Part shown: positions 1 to 8,991 of the stretch, piece after piece
Layout of the letters: the number at the start of each line of letters is the position of its first letter
How positions within the stretch are numbered: position 1 is the stretch's first letter
NCBI RefSeq assembly: GCF_010731675.1
Contig: NZ_AP022584.1
Location: forward strand, 620,001-684,000
DNA: 64,000 bases
Source of the DNA: Mycobacterium marseillense
GTDB lineage: Bacteria; Actinomycetota; Actinomycetes; Mycobacteriales; Mycobacteriaceae
Direction: 5' to 3'
Made by a program: the position numbers and the translations under genes
The notes under the pieces: model-generated
Databases searched by the model: none
Told to the model about the DNA's origin: nothing
What the model saw: the letters and a program-made list of their open reading frames with translations, nothing else

Positions 1-504
1 GACGGCGCCGTCGGCGCTGCCCAGCACGAGCCTGCCGTCGGCGCGTTGGGCCACCGCGGTGAATTCGGTTTGGGCCGCGTCGGTGACGCTCACCCGTGCC
101 GTGTGGCCGCTGGACAGGTCGACCGCGAAGTAGCCGCCGCGCGCCGCGGCGTAGACGGTTCCGTGGCCGTCGTCGGTCAACGCGGTGGCCGGTCCCGGCA
201 GGTCGACGACGCGCGGCGGGGCCTGCGGGTCATCGAAAACGGTGAGGCCGCCCGGCGCCAGGACCGCCAGGTGGCGGGTGCCGGCGTCGAACACCGCCGC
301 GGTGGCGTGGCCGGCCAGCGGGTGTACGGCGCCGGCCGGCGGTTGCGACGCCGGCGGCGACACGGCCGCCGCCGCGGGTTCGATGGTGCGCGGCGCGCCG
401 GCGAGCGGATTCGACGAACAACCCACCGTCGCGGCGAGCAAAACCGCAACGCCCAACAAACCGCGTTGAGCTGCCAACTTGTGGCGCCCGGGTGGTGACA
501 GCAA
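1..504 (-). CDS. lppL: LppL-like lipoprotein, N-terminal part (runs off left edge)
   Basis: The minus strand is open for 168 codons from a TTG at 504-502 to the window edge. No ATG or GTG exists in this frame, so TTG is the chosen start; a purine-rich AGAGGGA lies about six bases upstream. The product has a short basic N-terminus, a hydrophobic stretch (LLGVAVLLAATVG) and a lipobox cysteine followed by Ser-Ser-Asn, which fits a secreted, lipid-anchored cell-envelope protein. The mature part is Pro/Ala-rich and then beta-propeller-like (repeated short strands with 'VFDAGTRHLAVLAPGG', 'GTVYAAARGGYFAVDLSSG'). Gene order (divergent from the Rv2137c homologue) matches M. tuberculosis lppL (Rv2138). 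Its function is not known. The C-terminal part is outside the window. Confidence 0.72.
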   Translation of the reverse strand, partial: MLSPPGRHKLAAQRGLLGVAVLLAATVGCSSNPLAGAPRTIEPAAAAVSPPASQPPAGAVHPLAGHATAAVFDAGTRHLAVLAPGGLTVFDDPQAPPRVVDLPGPATALTDDGHGTVYAAARGGYFAVDLSSGHTARVSVTDAAQTEFTAVAQRADGRLVLGSADGAV

Positions 505-614
505 TTGTTTTCCCTCTTGGTGCGGCGGTGGAACACAAATTCTAAGGAACGCGGTCGCGCCCAACAGGGCCATGCTGCCCGCCTCTCGCCATACCGGCGA
601 GGTATCGTCGGCTC

Positions 615-917
615 ATGGCCGTCACCGCTGACCGTCATATGACGCAGAAAGAGTTTGCTGTCGAAGACATGTCGACAGGTATTTTCGCTAGCGGATACGG
701 ACAAGTCGGTGATGGGCGAAGTTTTTCGTTCCATATCGAGAACGGATCCCTAGTCGTCGAGGTTTACCGGCCGCGCCTGGCCGGGCCCGTTCCGCAGGCC
801 GACGAGGTGGTCGCCACCGCCGTCCGCGGCCTGGTCGATATCGACCTCACCGACGAGCGCAGCCTGAGCGCGGCGGTGCGCGACTCCGTGGCGCACGCGG
901 CGCCGGTTTCGCGCTAG
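615..917 (+). CDS. Conserved mycobacterial protein (Rv2137c-like)
   Basis: This is a 100-residue soluble protein with no signal peptide or membrane segment. It starts at ATG 615 and is divergent from the lipoprotein gene. I recognise no catalytic motif. The C-terminal half (EVVATAVRGLVDIDLTDERSL) looks like an alpha/beta segment. Its position between the lppL homologue and the phosphatase-like gene corresponds to Rv2137c in M. tuberculosis, and that synteny is the main support. The uppP homologue (Rv2136c), which sits next to it in M. tuberculosis, is absent here: only about 117 bp separate this gene from the next. The function is unknown. Confidence 0.68.
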   Translation: MAVTADRHMTQKEFAVEDMSTGIFASGYGQVGDGRSFSFHIENGSLVVEVYRPRLAGPVPQADEVVATAVRGLVDIDLTDERSLSAAVRDSVAHAAPVSR

Positions 918-1034
918 GCGGCCGCCCGCGTCGCGCCAGTGATGATCGCAAGCGCGGCGTAGCCGGGTGCAGCGGGTCGCCACCATCGGACCAGTCATTC
1001 GCGGACCCGCGCACCGGGTAGCGTCGTGGTCGAC

Positions 1035-1787
1035 ATGACCGTCATTCTGTTGCGACACGGCCGATCCAGTTCGAACACCGCGGGCATTCTCGCCGGTCGT
1101 TCGGAGGGCGTCGACCTCGACGACAAGGGCCGTGAGCAAGCCGCCGGCCTGATCGACCGGATCGGTGATCTGCCGATCCGGGAATTGATCACCTCGCCGC
1201 TGTTGCGCTGCCGTCGCACCCTCGAGCCGCTGGCCGACGCGCTGTGTCTCACGCCGCTCGTCGAAGACCGGCTCGCCGAAGTGGACTACGGGGATTGGAC
1301 CGGCCGCAAGATCGGCGAGCTGGTGAGCGAGCCGTTGTGGAAGGTCGTGCAGGCCCACCCCAGCGCTGCGGTGTTTCCCGGCGGCGAGGGCCTGGCGCAG
1401 GTGCAGGCACGGGCGGTGGCCGCCGTCCGCGAGCACGACCGCCGGCTGGCCTCCGAGCACGGTGGCGACGCGCTGTGGGTCGCTTGCACGCACGGTGATG
1501 TCATCAAGGCGGTCATCGCCGACGCGTACGGCATCCACCTGGACGGCTTCCAGCGCGTCACCGCCGACCCAGCGTCGGTGAGTGTGATCCGGTACACCGA
1601 ACTGCGCCCGTTTGTGTTGCACGTCAACCACACCGGCGCGCGGCTGTCCGCCGCGCTGCGGGCCGGGCCGACCCCGAAGGAAGAGGCAAAGGCGGAAACG
1701 GACGGGCAGTCCAACGGCGAGCCGCAGGCACCACCGGCCGCCGGGGTGCCGTCCAGCGACGCCGTGGTCGGCGGTTCGACGGATTAA
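1035..1787 (+). CDS. Histidine phosphatase / phosphoglycerate mutase family protein (Rv2135c-like)
   Basis: A 250-residue protein of the histidine-phosphatase superfamily. The N-terminus carries the phosphohistidine motif LLRHGRSSSNT (catalytic His at about residue 7), and a second conserved His sits in ACTHGDVIKAV at about residue 155. The Ser-rich RHG motif and E-V-D-Y-G-D-W segment are typical of broad-specificity acid phosphatases of this fold, named MSMEG_4193/Rv2135c-like in mycobacteria. ATG 1035 is preferred because it places the RHG motif at the usual distance from the N-terminus; an in-frame GTG at 1026 is an alternative. The last 40 residues are a low-complexity, charged, Pro/Ala-rich tail. 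It opens the run of co-directional genes leading to mshC. The substrate is unknown. Confidence 0.85.
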   Translation: MTVILLRHGRSSSNTAGILAGRSEGVDLDDKGREQAAGLIDRIGDLPIRELITSPLLRCRRTLEPLADALCLTPLVEDRLAEVDYGDWTGRKIGELVSEPLWKVVQAHPSAAVFPGGEGLAQVQARAVAAVREHDRRLASEHGGDALWVACTHGDVIKAVIADAYGIHLDGFQRVTADPASVSVIRYTELRPFVLHVNHTGARLSAALRAGPTPKEEAKAETDGQSNGEPQAPPAAGVPSSDAVVGGSTD

Positions 1788-1848
1788 TTCGGCTGCCACC
1801 ACTATCGGATCGCACGGCGACGGCAACAGCCGGTATTTTGGAGGTGCC

Positions 1849-2436
1849 ATGTCCCGCGCAATTCACGTCTTCCGCACGCCCGACCGCTTCGTGGCCGGGA
1901 CCGTTGGCCAGCCCGGAAATCGCACGTTCTACATCCAGGCGGTGCACGATGCCCGTGTGGTGTCCGTGATCTTGGAGAAGCAGCAGGTTGCCGTGCTGGC
2001 CGAACGCATCGGCGCGCTGTTGCTCGAGGTGAACCGCCGGTTCGGCACGCCGGTTCCGCCCGAGCCCGCCGAGGTCGAGGACCTCAAACCGCTGATCACG
2101 CCCGTGGATGCCGAGTTTCGGGTCGGGACCATGGGCCTGGGCTGGGATTCGGAGGCCCAGACCGTGGTGGTCGAGCTGCTGGCCGTCACCGATGCCGAGT
2201 TCGATGCGTCGGTGGTGCTCGACGACACCGAGGAGGGTCCCGACGCGGTGCGGGTGTTCTTGACGCCGGAGTCGGCGCGGCAGTTCGCCACCCGCTCCAA
2301 CCGGGTGATCTCGGCGGGGCGCCCGCCGTGCCCGCTGTGCGACGAACCGTTGGACCCGGAGGGACATATCTGCGCACGCGCCAACGGCTATCGGCGCAAC
2401 GCGCTGCTCGGGTCTGACGATGACCCCGAGGTGTGA
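1849..2436 (+). CDS. DUF3090 family protein
   Basis: A 195-residue soluble protein with start ATG 1849 and a strong GGAGG eight bases upstream. The sequence matches the actinobacterial DUF3090 family (RAIHVFRTPDRFVAGTVG at the N-terminus). Near the C-terminus, CPLCDEPLDPEGHICARANGYRR holds three cysteines and a histidine, probably a small zinc-ribbon. It overlaps the next gene by 17 bp, so the two are probably translationally coupled. In M. tuberculosis the same pair (Rv2134c/Rv2133c) precedes cysQ and mshC. No biochemical role is established that I can name, and co-occurrence with the downstream kinase-like protein suggests a joint function. Confidence 0.88.
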   Translation: MSRAIHVFRTPDRFVAGTVGQPGNRTFYIQAVHDARVVSVILEKQQVAVLAERIGALLLEVNRRFGTPVPPEPAEVEDLKPLITPVDAEFRVGTMGLGWDSEAQTVVVELLAVTDAEFDASVVLDDTEEGPDAVRVFLTPESARQFATRSNRVISAGRPPCPLCDEPLDPEGHICARANGYRRNALLGSDDDPEV

Positions 2437-3235
2437 CGACCATGAGGTGTTGCGGAACGGCGAGCTGACGGTCATCGGACGGATCCGCTCGGCCAGCAAC
2501 GCCACGTTTCTGTGCGAATCGACGCTCGACGAGCGCGCCGTGCATTGCGTTTACAAGCCGGTTGCCGGCGAGGCGCCGCTGTGGGACTTTCCGGACGGAA
2601 CGCTGGCCGGCCGCGAGCGGGGCGCCTACCTGGTGTCGGCGCAATTGGGCTGGAACATCGTGCCCTACACCATCATTCGCCACGGGCCGGCCGGGCCGGG
2701 CATGCTGCAACAGTGGGTGCAGCAGCCCGGCGACACCGTGGACACCGATCCGCGGCCGGGCCCGGATCTGGTCGACCTGTTTCCCGCGGGCAAGGCCCAG
2801 CCCGGCTATCTGCCGGTGTTGCGCGCCCACGACTACGCCGGCGACGAGGTCGTGTTGATGCATGCCGACGACATCCGCCTGTGGCGGATGGCGGTGTTCG
2901 ACGTGCTGGTCAACAACGCCGACCGCAAGGGCGGCCACGTGCTGCGCGACCTGGACGGCCACATCTTCGGGGTGGACCACGGCGTGTGCTTGCACGTGGA
3001 GAACAAGCTGCGGACCGTGCTGTGGGGATGGGCCGGCAAGCCGATCGACGGTCCCACCCTGACGGCCGTCGCCGGCCTGGCCGAGGCCCTCACCGGCTCG
3101 TTCTGCGACGAACTGGCCGAGCACATCACGTCCGCGGAGATCGCCGCGCTGCGCATGCGCGCCCAGGCGCTGCTGGACAATCCCGTGATGCCCGGACCCA
3201 ACCGGCATCGCCCGATCCCGTGGCCGGCTTTCTAG
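2420..3235 (+). CDS. SCO1664 family protein (PI3/4-kinase-like fold)
   Basis: A 271-residue protein starting at ATG 2420 inside the end of the DUF3090 gene. Features of the SCO1664 family are visible: an N-terminal lysine in VYKPVAGEAPLWDFP (nucleotide-binding Lys of a PI3/4-kinase-like fold), RERGAYL, a catalytic-loop-like segment VNNADRKGGHVL (Asp and Asn) and a DFG-like position in FGVDHGVC. The protein is therefore expected to be a small-molecule or protein kinase-like enzyme, but its substrate is unknown. The tail ends in a Pro/Arg-rich segment. It is tightly coupled to the DUF3090 gene and lies 55 bp before cysQ, as in other mycobacteria. Confidence 0.85.
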   Translation: MTPRCDDHEVLRNGELTVIGRIRSASNATFLCESTLDERAVHCVYKPVAGEAPLWDFPDGTLAGRERGAYLVSAQLGWNIVPYTIIRHGPAGPGMLQQWVQQPGDTVDTDPRPGPDLVDLFPAGKAQPGYLPVLRAHDYAGDEVVLMHADDIRLWRMAVFDVLVNNADRKGGHVLRDLDGHIFGVDHGVCLHVENKLRTVLWGWAGKPIDGPTLTAVAGLAEALTGSFCDELAEHITSAEIAALRMRAQALLDNPVMPGPNRHRPIPWPAF

Positions 3236-3290
3236 GGACGGTCGCGGCGATCGGTGAAGGCCGCGGCGCGGCGTCGGCGATACTGAACCG

Positions 3291-4091
3291 GTGAGCCATG
3301 CCCCCGACGACGAGTCGGACGAGATGACCGATGCCGCGCTGGCCGCCGATCTCGCCGCCGAAGCGGGGGAGTTGTTGCTCAAAGTCCGCGACGAAGTCGG
3401 CTTCGGCTATCCGTGGGCGCTGGGCGACGCGGGTGACAGCCTGGCGAACGACCTGATCCTGCGGCGGCTGCGCGTCGAGCGGCCCGGCGACGCGGTGCTG
3501 AGCGAGGAGGCCTACGACGACGGGGCCCGGCTGCAGCACGACCGGGTGTGGATCATCGACCCGCTGGACGGCACCCGCGAGTTCTCCACGCCGGGCCGCG
3601 ACGACTGGGCGGTCCACATTGCGCTGTGGCAGCGTCCCAGCGACGGTCGGCGCGAGATCACCGACGCGGCGGTGTCGTTGCCCGCCCGCGGCAACATCGT
3701 CTACCGCAGCGACACCGTGACCGCCGGCACCGCGCGCGTCGGCGTCACCGACACCATTCGCATCGCCGTCAGCGCCACCCGCCCGCCGGCGGTCCTGCAC
3801 CGGATGCGGCAGGCGCTGCCCATTCAACCCGTCGCGATCGGCTCGGCGGGCGCCAAAGCGATGGCCATCATCGACGGCGACGTCGACGCCTACGTGCACG
3901 CCGGCGGCCAGTGGGAGTGGGACTCGGCCGCCCCGGCCGGGGTGGTGATGGCCGCCGGGATGCACGCCTCGCGGCTCGATGGGTCACCGATGCGCTACAA
4001 CCAGCTCGACCCGTACCTGCCCGACTTCGTGATGTGCCGCGCCGAGCTGGCACCGATCCTGCTGGGCGCCATTCGCGACGCGTGGCGCTAA
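3291..4091 (+). CDS. cysQ: 3'-phosphoadenosine 5'-phosphate phosphatase CysQ
   Basis: A 266-residue member of the inositol-monophosphatase superfamily. The metal-binding motif [10 protein letters not shown] lies near residue 88 and the second signature ([12 protein letters not shown]) near residue 208; an upstream Glu-Glu (LSEEAYDD) supplies further metal ligands. Mycobacterial CysQ (Rv2131c) dephosphorylates PAP(S) and also acts on inositol phosphates and fructose-1,6-bisphosphate, feeding sulfate assimilation. The length equals that of the M. tuberculosis protein. The start is GTG 3291. The gene lies 44 bp before mshC, linking sulfur assimilation to mycothiol synthesis. Confidence 0.93.
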   Translation: MSHAPDDESDEMTDAALAADLAAEAGELLLKVRDEVGFGYPWALGDAGDSLANDLILRRLRVERPGDAVLSEEAYDDGARLQHDRVWIIDPLDGTREFSTPGRDDWAVHIALWQRPSDGRREITDAAVSLPARGNIVYRSDTVTAGTARVGVTDTIRIAVSATRPPAVLHRMRQALPIQPVAIGSAGAKAMAIIDGDVDAYVHAGGQWEWDSAAPAGVVMAAGMHASRLDGSPMRYNQLDPYLPDFVMCRAELAPILLGAIRDAWR

Positions 4092-4135
4092 GGGCGATTC
4101 CGGGCCGCATCGTCCTCGCGCTTAGGCTGATTGCC

Positions 4136-5371
4136 ATGCAGTCGTGGTCTTCCCCACAGGTTCCCGCGGTGCCGGGACGCGGCCCGGAGCTTCGGCTGTA
4201 TGACACCTCTGACCGGCAGGTGCGTCCCGTGGCGGCCGGATCGACCGCCACGATGTATGTCTGCGGCATCACCCCGTACGACGCGACCCACCTCGGCCAC
4301 GCCGCAACCTATCTGGCATTCGATCTCGTCTACCGCCAGTGGCTGGATCTGGGCCACGACGTCCACTACGTCCAAAACGTCACCGACGTCGACGACCCGC
4401 TGCTGGAGCGGGCCGAGCGCGACGGCATCGACTGGCGCGAGCTGGCCGAGCGCGAGGTGTCGCTGTTCCGCGAGGACATGGCGGCGCTGCGCATGCTGGC
4501 GCCCCGGGACTACGTCGGGGCCACCGAGGCGATCGCCGAGGTCGTCGAGTTGGTCGAGAAGATGCTGGCGTCCGGGGCGGCGTATGTCGTCGAGGGCGAC
4601 TACCCGGACATCTACTACCGCGCCGACGCCACGCCCCAGTTCGGCTACGAGTCGGGCTATGACCGCGACACCATGCTGCGTCTGTTCTCCGAGCGCGGCG
4701 GTGACCCGCAGCGGCCCGGTAAGACCGATCAGCTCGACGCGTTGCTGTGGCGGGCGGCGCGCCCCGGGGAGCCCAGCTGGCCATCGCCGTTCGGCGAGGG
4801 CCGGCCCGGCTGGCACGTCGAGTGCGCCGCGATCGCGCTCAGCCGCATCGGCAGCGGCCTGGACATTCAGGGCGGGGGCAGCGACCTGATCTTCCCGCAT
4901 CACGAATTCACCGCCGCGCACGCCGAATGTGTCCGCGGCGAAAGGAGATTCGCGCGCCACTACGTGCACGCCGGGATGATCGGCTGGGACGGACACAAGA
5001 TGTCCAAGAGCCGCGGCAACCTGGTGCTGGTGTCGACGTTGCGCGCCCAAGGCGTCGAGCCCGCGGCCATCCGGCTGGGGCTGCTGGCCGGGCATTACCG
5101 CGGCGATCGCTATTGGAGCGAACAGGTGCTCGACGAGGCCGTCGCGCGGCTGCAGCGCTGGCGCACCGCGACCGCGCTTCCGGCCGGCCCGGACGCCGCC
5201 GATGTGATTGCGCGGGTGCGCCAATATCTGGCCGACGACCTCGACACCCCTAAAGCGCTTGCCGCACTTGATGGTTGGACAACCGATGCGCTCGAATACG
5301 GTGGCCACGACACCGAGGCGCCCCGGCTGGTGGCCGCCGCGATCGACGCGCTCCTGGGAGTGGCCCTGTAA
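4136..5371 (+). CDS. mshC: L-cysteine:1D-myo-inositol 2-amino-2-deoxy-alpha-D-glucopyranoside ligase MshC
   Basis: A 411-residue class-I cysteinyl-tRNA-synthetase-like ligase. The HIGH-type motif appears as THLGHAAT, the zinc-binding Cys is in YVCGITPYD, and the KMSKS motif is intact ([10 protein letters not shown]). The protein is about 50 residues shorter than true CysS because the anticodon-binding region is reduced, which is the hallmark of MshC. It attaches cysteine to GlcN-Ins in mycothiol synthesis. ATG 4136 is chosen because it gives the family N-terminus (MQSWSSP); the open frame extends much further upstream without a credible start. It is the last gene of the conserved block, and the accessory cluster begins directly after its stop. 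Confidence 0.95.
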   Translation: MQSWSSPQVPAVPGRGPELRLYDTSDRQVRPVAAGSTATMYVCGITPYDATHLGHAATYLAFDLVYRQWLDLGHDVHYVQNVTDVDDPLLERAERDGIDWRELAEREVSLFREDMAALRMLAPRDYVGATEAIAEVVELVEKMLASGAAYVVEGDYPDIYYRADATPQFGYESGYDRDTMLRLFSERGGDPQRPGKTDQLDALLWRAARPGEPSWPSPFGEGRPGWHVECAAIALSRIGSGLDIQGGGSDLIFPHHEFTAAHAECVRGERRFARHYVHAGMIGWDGHKMSKSRGNLVLVSTLRAQGVEPAAIRLGLLAGHYRGDRYWSEQVLDEAVARLQRWRTATALPAGPDAADVIARVRQYLADDLDTPKALAALDGWTTDALEYGGHDTEAPRLVAAAIDALLGVAL

Positions 5372-5426
5372 TCGCGGCGGCATCTCCCCGTGATGCCGGC
5401 AACCGGCCCGTCGCACTGCCGCGACG

Positions 5427-5578
5427 TGTTTGCTGCAGCTCTGGGGCACGTGCGACCGTACTTAAATGTTTGCTGACCAACCTTAAATATTTGCCGTGGT
5501 CCTCCTATGAAACAGCTGTATAACCAGCAAGAAAAATTTACATATGCGTCGAATTCCACTGGCTGAACTCCTTTGCTG
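5427..5578. promoter_or_regulatory. AT-rich gap with iterated TTTGCTG direct repeats upstream of the first LuxR regulator
   Basis: The 493-bp interval 5372-5864 is clearly AT-richer than both sides and contains no convincing large gene. It holds direct repeats: TGTTTGCTG at 5427-5435 and 5467-5475, TATTTGCCG at 5488-5496 and TTTGCTG at 5572-5578. The middle two are part of a longer near-repeat (CTTAAATGTTTGCTG and CTTAAATATTTGCCG) with a 21-bp period, about two helical turns, which is typical of tandem operator sites. I infer a control region for the regulator genes or the left end of the inserted cluster. No promoter hexamers can be assigned with confidence. Confidence 0.4.
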
Positions 5579-5639
5579 AAGTTGTGAAATCGGCGTATAT
5601 TTTTTGGCAACGACTGGACCAGAGAAGGAGTGAGGTCCG

Positions 5640-5774
5640 GTGCATACGAGGAGCCGAGCAGCGCAGCCGTCAGCGGGCCTTCTGCTGCGTCGATTGGCAA
5701 CTCGTGACCGTAGTGAGCCGCATAGGCGTGGTGTAGCTGCTACCGCTGGGTCGATCGGCCCAACTAAGCAATGA
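5640..5774 (+). CDS. Possible 44-residue leader ORF ahead of the first LuxR regulator
   Basis: GTG 5640 is preceded by AAGGAG at 5625-5630, a reasonable Shine-Dalgarno sequence, and the frame stays open for 44 codons to TGA at 5772-5774. The peptide is Arg/Ala-rich and begins MHTRSRAAQPS. It resembles no family I know and has no signal peptide. Its position, after the repeat-rich control region and 90 bp before the regulator start, would fit a leader peptide or upstream ORF. It could equally be a chance frame, since only the ribosome-binding site and the context support it. Confidence 0.25.
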   Translation: MHTRSRAAQPSAGLLLRRLATRDRSEPHRRGVAATAGSIGPTKQ

Positions 5775-5864
5775 GACGTCACCGCAACGGGATGTGGCTT
5801 TATGAACGCAACTTTTCTCAACCTCAGGGCACCGATACGCCCTTGCCAGAGCTAGGGCTTTCAC

Positions 5865-8573
5865 GTGTCGGGGGAGGTCCGGTCGACCTGGCCCATCGTC
5901 GGGCGAGATCTAGAGCTGCGGCGGTCGCTGGCGGCGTTGAGCAGCGACGAATTTCACGGGGTGGCGCTGGTCGGCGACAGTGGGGTAGGTAAGTCGACGC
6001 TGGCGCGCATGCTGGCAAAAACCGTTGAGTCCGCGGGACGTACGGTGCGATTCGCCTTGGGCACCCAAACCGGTCACGCTGTGCCGCTGGGTGCGTTTTC
6101 CCGGGTGGTGAGCCTCGGGGTGGCACACGAGCCGGCAATCATGCTGGCCGCTGCGCATAACACTTTGGGTCAAGACAAGAACTTGGTCGTGGTGGTCGAC
6201 GACGCCCAGTTGCTCGATCCGTTGTCCGCCACCTTGGTTAATCAACTTGCCGCCGGCGGCGGAGCTCGGTTGATCGTGACGATCCGGTCGGGTGAGCCGG
6301 TGCTGGATGCGGTGACCGCGTTGTTGAAAGAGCGCCTGTTGCTGACGGTTCACGTCGATCCGTTCACCCCTGAGCAGACCGCCCTGCTGGCGGGTGCGGT
6401 TCTAGGTGGGCCGGTCGATTTTCGTTTGGTTGATGAGCTGTTCAAGGGCAGTGCGGGAAATCCATTGCTACTGCGTGGTTTTCTGATCGCGGGCCGGGAA
6501 AGCGGGGCCTTGGTTCTCACCGAGGAGGGCTGGCAACTTCGGGGTCCGTTGCGTGCCGATCGTGAACTTCGTGATGTTTTGGAGTTTCGGTTATTGTCGC
6601 TGAGCCCAGAGGAGTTGGAGGTGGTGGAGATCTTGGCCACCGCCCAGCGGCTGAGGTGGGAGATCCTGCGTGATATCTGCGATGCCGACGCGGTGGCCGC
6701 TCTGGAGCGCCGCGGTCTGATCCAGTTGGTTGCCGATGGGTCCCACACCGTCGCGCAGTTGAATCACCCCACGCTCGGTGAAGCGGCGACCCGCCATTCC
6801 GGGATGGTGCGGTCTCGGCAACTCAACGGCAAATTGGCACGAGCCCTCCAAAAACATGAGCGGGCGGAGGGCCGACTACACAAGTTGCGCGGCCCGGAGG
6901 GCCGAATCCGGTTGGCTCAGTTCATGATGCGAAGCGACGTGAGGCCCGACCTCAACCTGGTCGCCGAAGCAGCGTCGGACGCGCTGGCGATGTCGAGCGT
7001 CGCGCTGGGCGAGGAGTTGGCACGGTTCGCGGTCGATCGTGGTGGTGGCTTGCCGGCCGCGTTGGTGCTTGCCGAGGCGGTGAGTTGGCAGGGACGCGCC
7101 GAAGAAGCCGATTCCGTGCTTGTCGACGCCGAACCCAGCGGCGACGACGAGTGGCTGATGGCGCGATGGGGATGCTTGCGCGCCGCCAACTTGGCATGGG
7201 GCTGCGGAGACGTTGAAGCCGCCACCCGGGCGCTCGATGACGTGAAGAAGCGGGTGGCGTCCGAGGCCGGCACCCAGCTAATCAACGCGCTCGAGGTATC
7301 CATGGGCTACTTCCGCGGCGACGTTGAGACGACTATCGAACTCGGGCTGGGTTTGTGTGAGTCCGATTTGTTGCCGATAGCGGCCGTGTGGGCGGCATTC
7401 CCCACATGCGGTGCCCTGGCGGCGGCGGGCCGGTTTGCCGACGTCAGCCGCATAGCCGACCTCGGGCTACGTGCGGCGCCGCTGTGCGGCCTCGGGCCGC
7501 ATCAATTCAACATCGGGATGATGGAGGTCATGGCCGCGACCGCCGCCGGCGATGGCCGTGCGGCAGAGCGGATCTATAAGCGTTATGCCGCAATGGCCGT
7601 CGGCCTTCCTGAAGCGAAGGCCATGGTCGATGCGATGCTCGGGCTCGTGCAGGTTGCGCGTGGTGAGCTCGCGTCAGCGTGCGCCGCATTCGTCGACTCG
7701 GTTGCGGTGTTCGCTCAGGGTTTTCCGTCGCCGTGGTTGGCCCTGGTGGCCGCCCGCCATGCCCAGGCGGAGGGCGAGCGGGGAGACAGCCTGGCGGCCG
7801 CTGCGGCCTTGTGCCGTGCGGACAAGGCCTACGGACCGCATGTCGCGGTGTTCTTGCCCGAGCTGGAGCTCGCCCGGGCCTGGGAGCGCGCGTCTGTCGG
7901 CGACACGGCGACCGCCCAGACGCATGCGGTTCAAGCCGCGCAAATCGCGGAGGCAGCCAGGATGCACGCGGTCGAGCTGCGGGCACGCCATGCGGCTGTG
8001 CGGTTCGGCGATCGTTCGCAGGCCAGGCGCTTGGAGCGGCTTGCCCGCATCCTGAGCACCGCCCTGGCCGAGGCGGTTGTCGACCATGCGCGCGGGCTGG
8101 CGCAGTATGACGGCGGTCTGCTCGATTCCGCCGCACAGCAATTCGCTGATCTCGGCGCCTTGACGTTCGCCGCCGACGCATCAGCGCAGGCGGCCGGCGA
8201 GTATGCCCGCAGAGGTGAACGCGGTGAGAAGTTCGAGTCGTCGACGTGGGCGCACGCGCTGGCCAGCCAATGCGGGTCGCGTACGCCGGCGGTGGTAGCG
8301 GCGGCGTCCCCGCTCCCGTTCAGTGGCCGTGAGCGCCAGATCGTGATGCTGGTCGCCGCCGGATTGTCCAACCGTGAGATCGCCAACCGACTGGTGATTT
8401 CGGTGCGCACGGTGGAAGGGCACCTCTACCGGATCTTCGCCAAACTGGGCATCAACACCCGCGACCAACTCGTCTGCCTGACACGCAAAGAGCCGTCCAC
8501 GCGACGGGAGTTGTCAGTGCTCGGTGACGACTCGCTGGGTTACCGGAGCCTCGATCACCCTCGGACTGGCTGA
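5865..8573 (+). CDS. LAL-type LuxR family transcriptional regulator (first of tandem pair)
   Basis: A 902-residue large ATP-binding LuxR (LAL) regulator. The N-terminus has an AAA/NACHT-like ATPase: Walker A GDSGVGKST at residues 37-45 and Walker [13 protein letters not shown] near 106-117. The long middle is an alpha-helical, TPR-like sensor region rich in Ala and Leu. The last about 70 residues form a LuxR DNA-binding domain ([45 protein letters not shown]). Such proteins usually act as ATP- and ligand-responsive activators of biosynthetic operons. The start is GTG 5865, which aligns with the homologous region of the second regulator; no strong Shine-Dalgarno is visible. It is clearly paralogous to the next gene and is the probable regulator of the downstream NRPS/PKS units. 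Confidence 0.85.
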   Translation: MSGEVRSTWPIVGRDLELRRSLAALSSDEFHGVALVGDSGVGKSTLARMLAKTVESAGRTVRFALGTQTGHAVPLGAFSRVVSLGVAHEPAIMLAAAHNTLGQDKNLVVVVDDAQLLDPLSATLVNQLAAGGGARLIVTIRSGEPVLDAVTALLKERLLLTVHVDPFTPEQTALLAGAVLGGPVDFRLVDELFKGSAGNPLLLRGFLIAGRESGALVLTEEGWQLRGPLRADRELRDVLEFRLLSLSPEELEVVEILATAQRLRWEILRDICDADAVAALERRGLIQLVADGSHTVAQLNHPTLGEAATRHSGMVRSRQLNGKLARALQKHERAEGRLHKLRGPEGRIRLAQFMMRSDVRPDLNLVAEAASDALAMSSVALGEELARFAVDRGGGLPAALVLAEAVSWQGRAEEADSVLVDAEPSGDDEWLMARWGCLRAANLAWGCGDVEAATRALDDVKKRVASEAGTQLINALEVSMGYFRGDVETTIELGLGLCESDLLPIAAVWAAFPTCGALAAAGRFADVSRIADLGLRAAPLCGLGPHQFNIGMMEVMAATAAGDGRAAERIYKRYAAMAVGLPEAKAMVDAMLGLVQVARGELASACAAFVDSVAVFAQGFPSPWLALVAARHAQAEGERGDSLAAAAALCRADKAYGPHVAVFLPELELARAWERASVGDTATAQTHAVQAAQIAEAARMHAVELRARHAAVRFGDRSQARRLERLARILSTALAEAVVDHARGLAQYDGGLLDSAAQQFADLGALTFAADASAQAAGEYARRGERGEKFESSTWAHALASQCGSRTPAVVAAASPLPFSGRERQIVMLVAAGLSNREIANRLVISVRTVEGHLYRIFAKLGINTRDQLVCLTRKEPSTRRELSVLGDDSLGYRSLDHPRTG

Positions 8574-8835
8574 GTTTTCGCTGACGGCTCTTGCGGTTCT
8601 ACGCGCCCACACTCTATCTGCGCGCGCGTACCACTCCACTTGGATGTGGTTGCCGACGATGCCCGCTTCAGGGGCCATACGCTCCCGCACATGAGAGGCA
8701 GTCAAAAGCGCATGGTCGCGATCGTCGACCACCATGTCGACCCGTCGGGATCCGCAGTGGCGGCCGCGCCGATCCTCGAGGACCGGCTCACCTTGTGCCG
8801 CACGGGTAGGACCTCGGCTTCGTCTGATTTCTTCC

Positions 8836-8887
8836 GGCTTTATCTGGCGGCAGCGAGCTCAGGCTTTATGTAGCGGCGGCGAACTCA
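8836..8887. repeat. 26-bp imperfect tandem repeat upstream of the second LuxR regulator
   Basis: Two adjacent 26-bp units, 8836-8861 and 8862-8887, share 22 of 26 positions; both begin GGCTTTAT and end ACTCA or GCTCA. They sit about 105 bp before the start of the second regulator. The whole 418-bp interval 8574-8991 contains no gene I can support; small open frames there lack ribosome-binding sites and resemblance to known families. The repeat may be an operator or a replication-slippage duplication. Confidence 0.35.
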
Positions 8888-8991
8888 CAATGTCTCGTCC
8901 GGCAGATGAGAACGGCACCGGCTCGTTGCGGACGGCAAGAGGACCGGAGCCACTTCTCCGACCTTGCCGGAACCTCGGGGGGAGTAGAGAG

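Noticed and set aside
8640..8873. A 77-codon open frame between the two LuxR genes
   Set aside because: No Shine-Dalgarno and no similarity to known proteins; it also runs through the 26-bp tandem repeat.
8734..8991. An 86-residue N-terminal extension of the second LuxR regulator
   Set aside because: The paralogue has no such part, and GTG 8992 has a good ribosome-binding site directly ahead.
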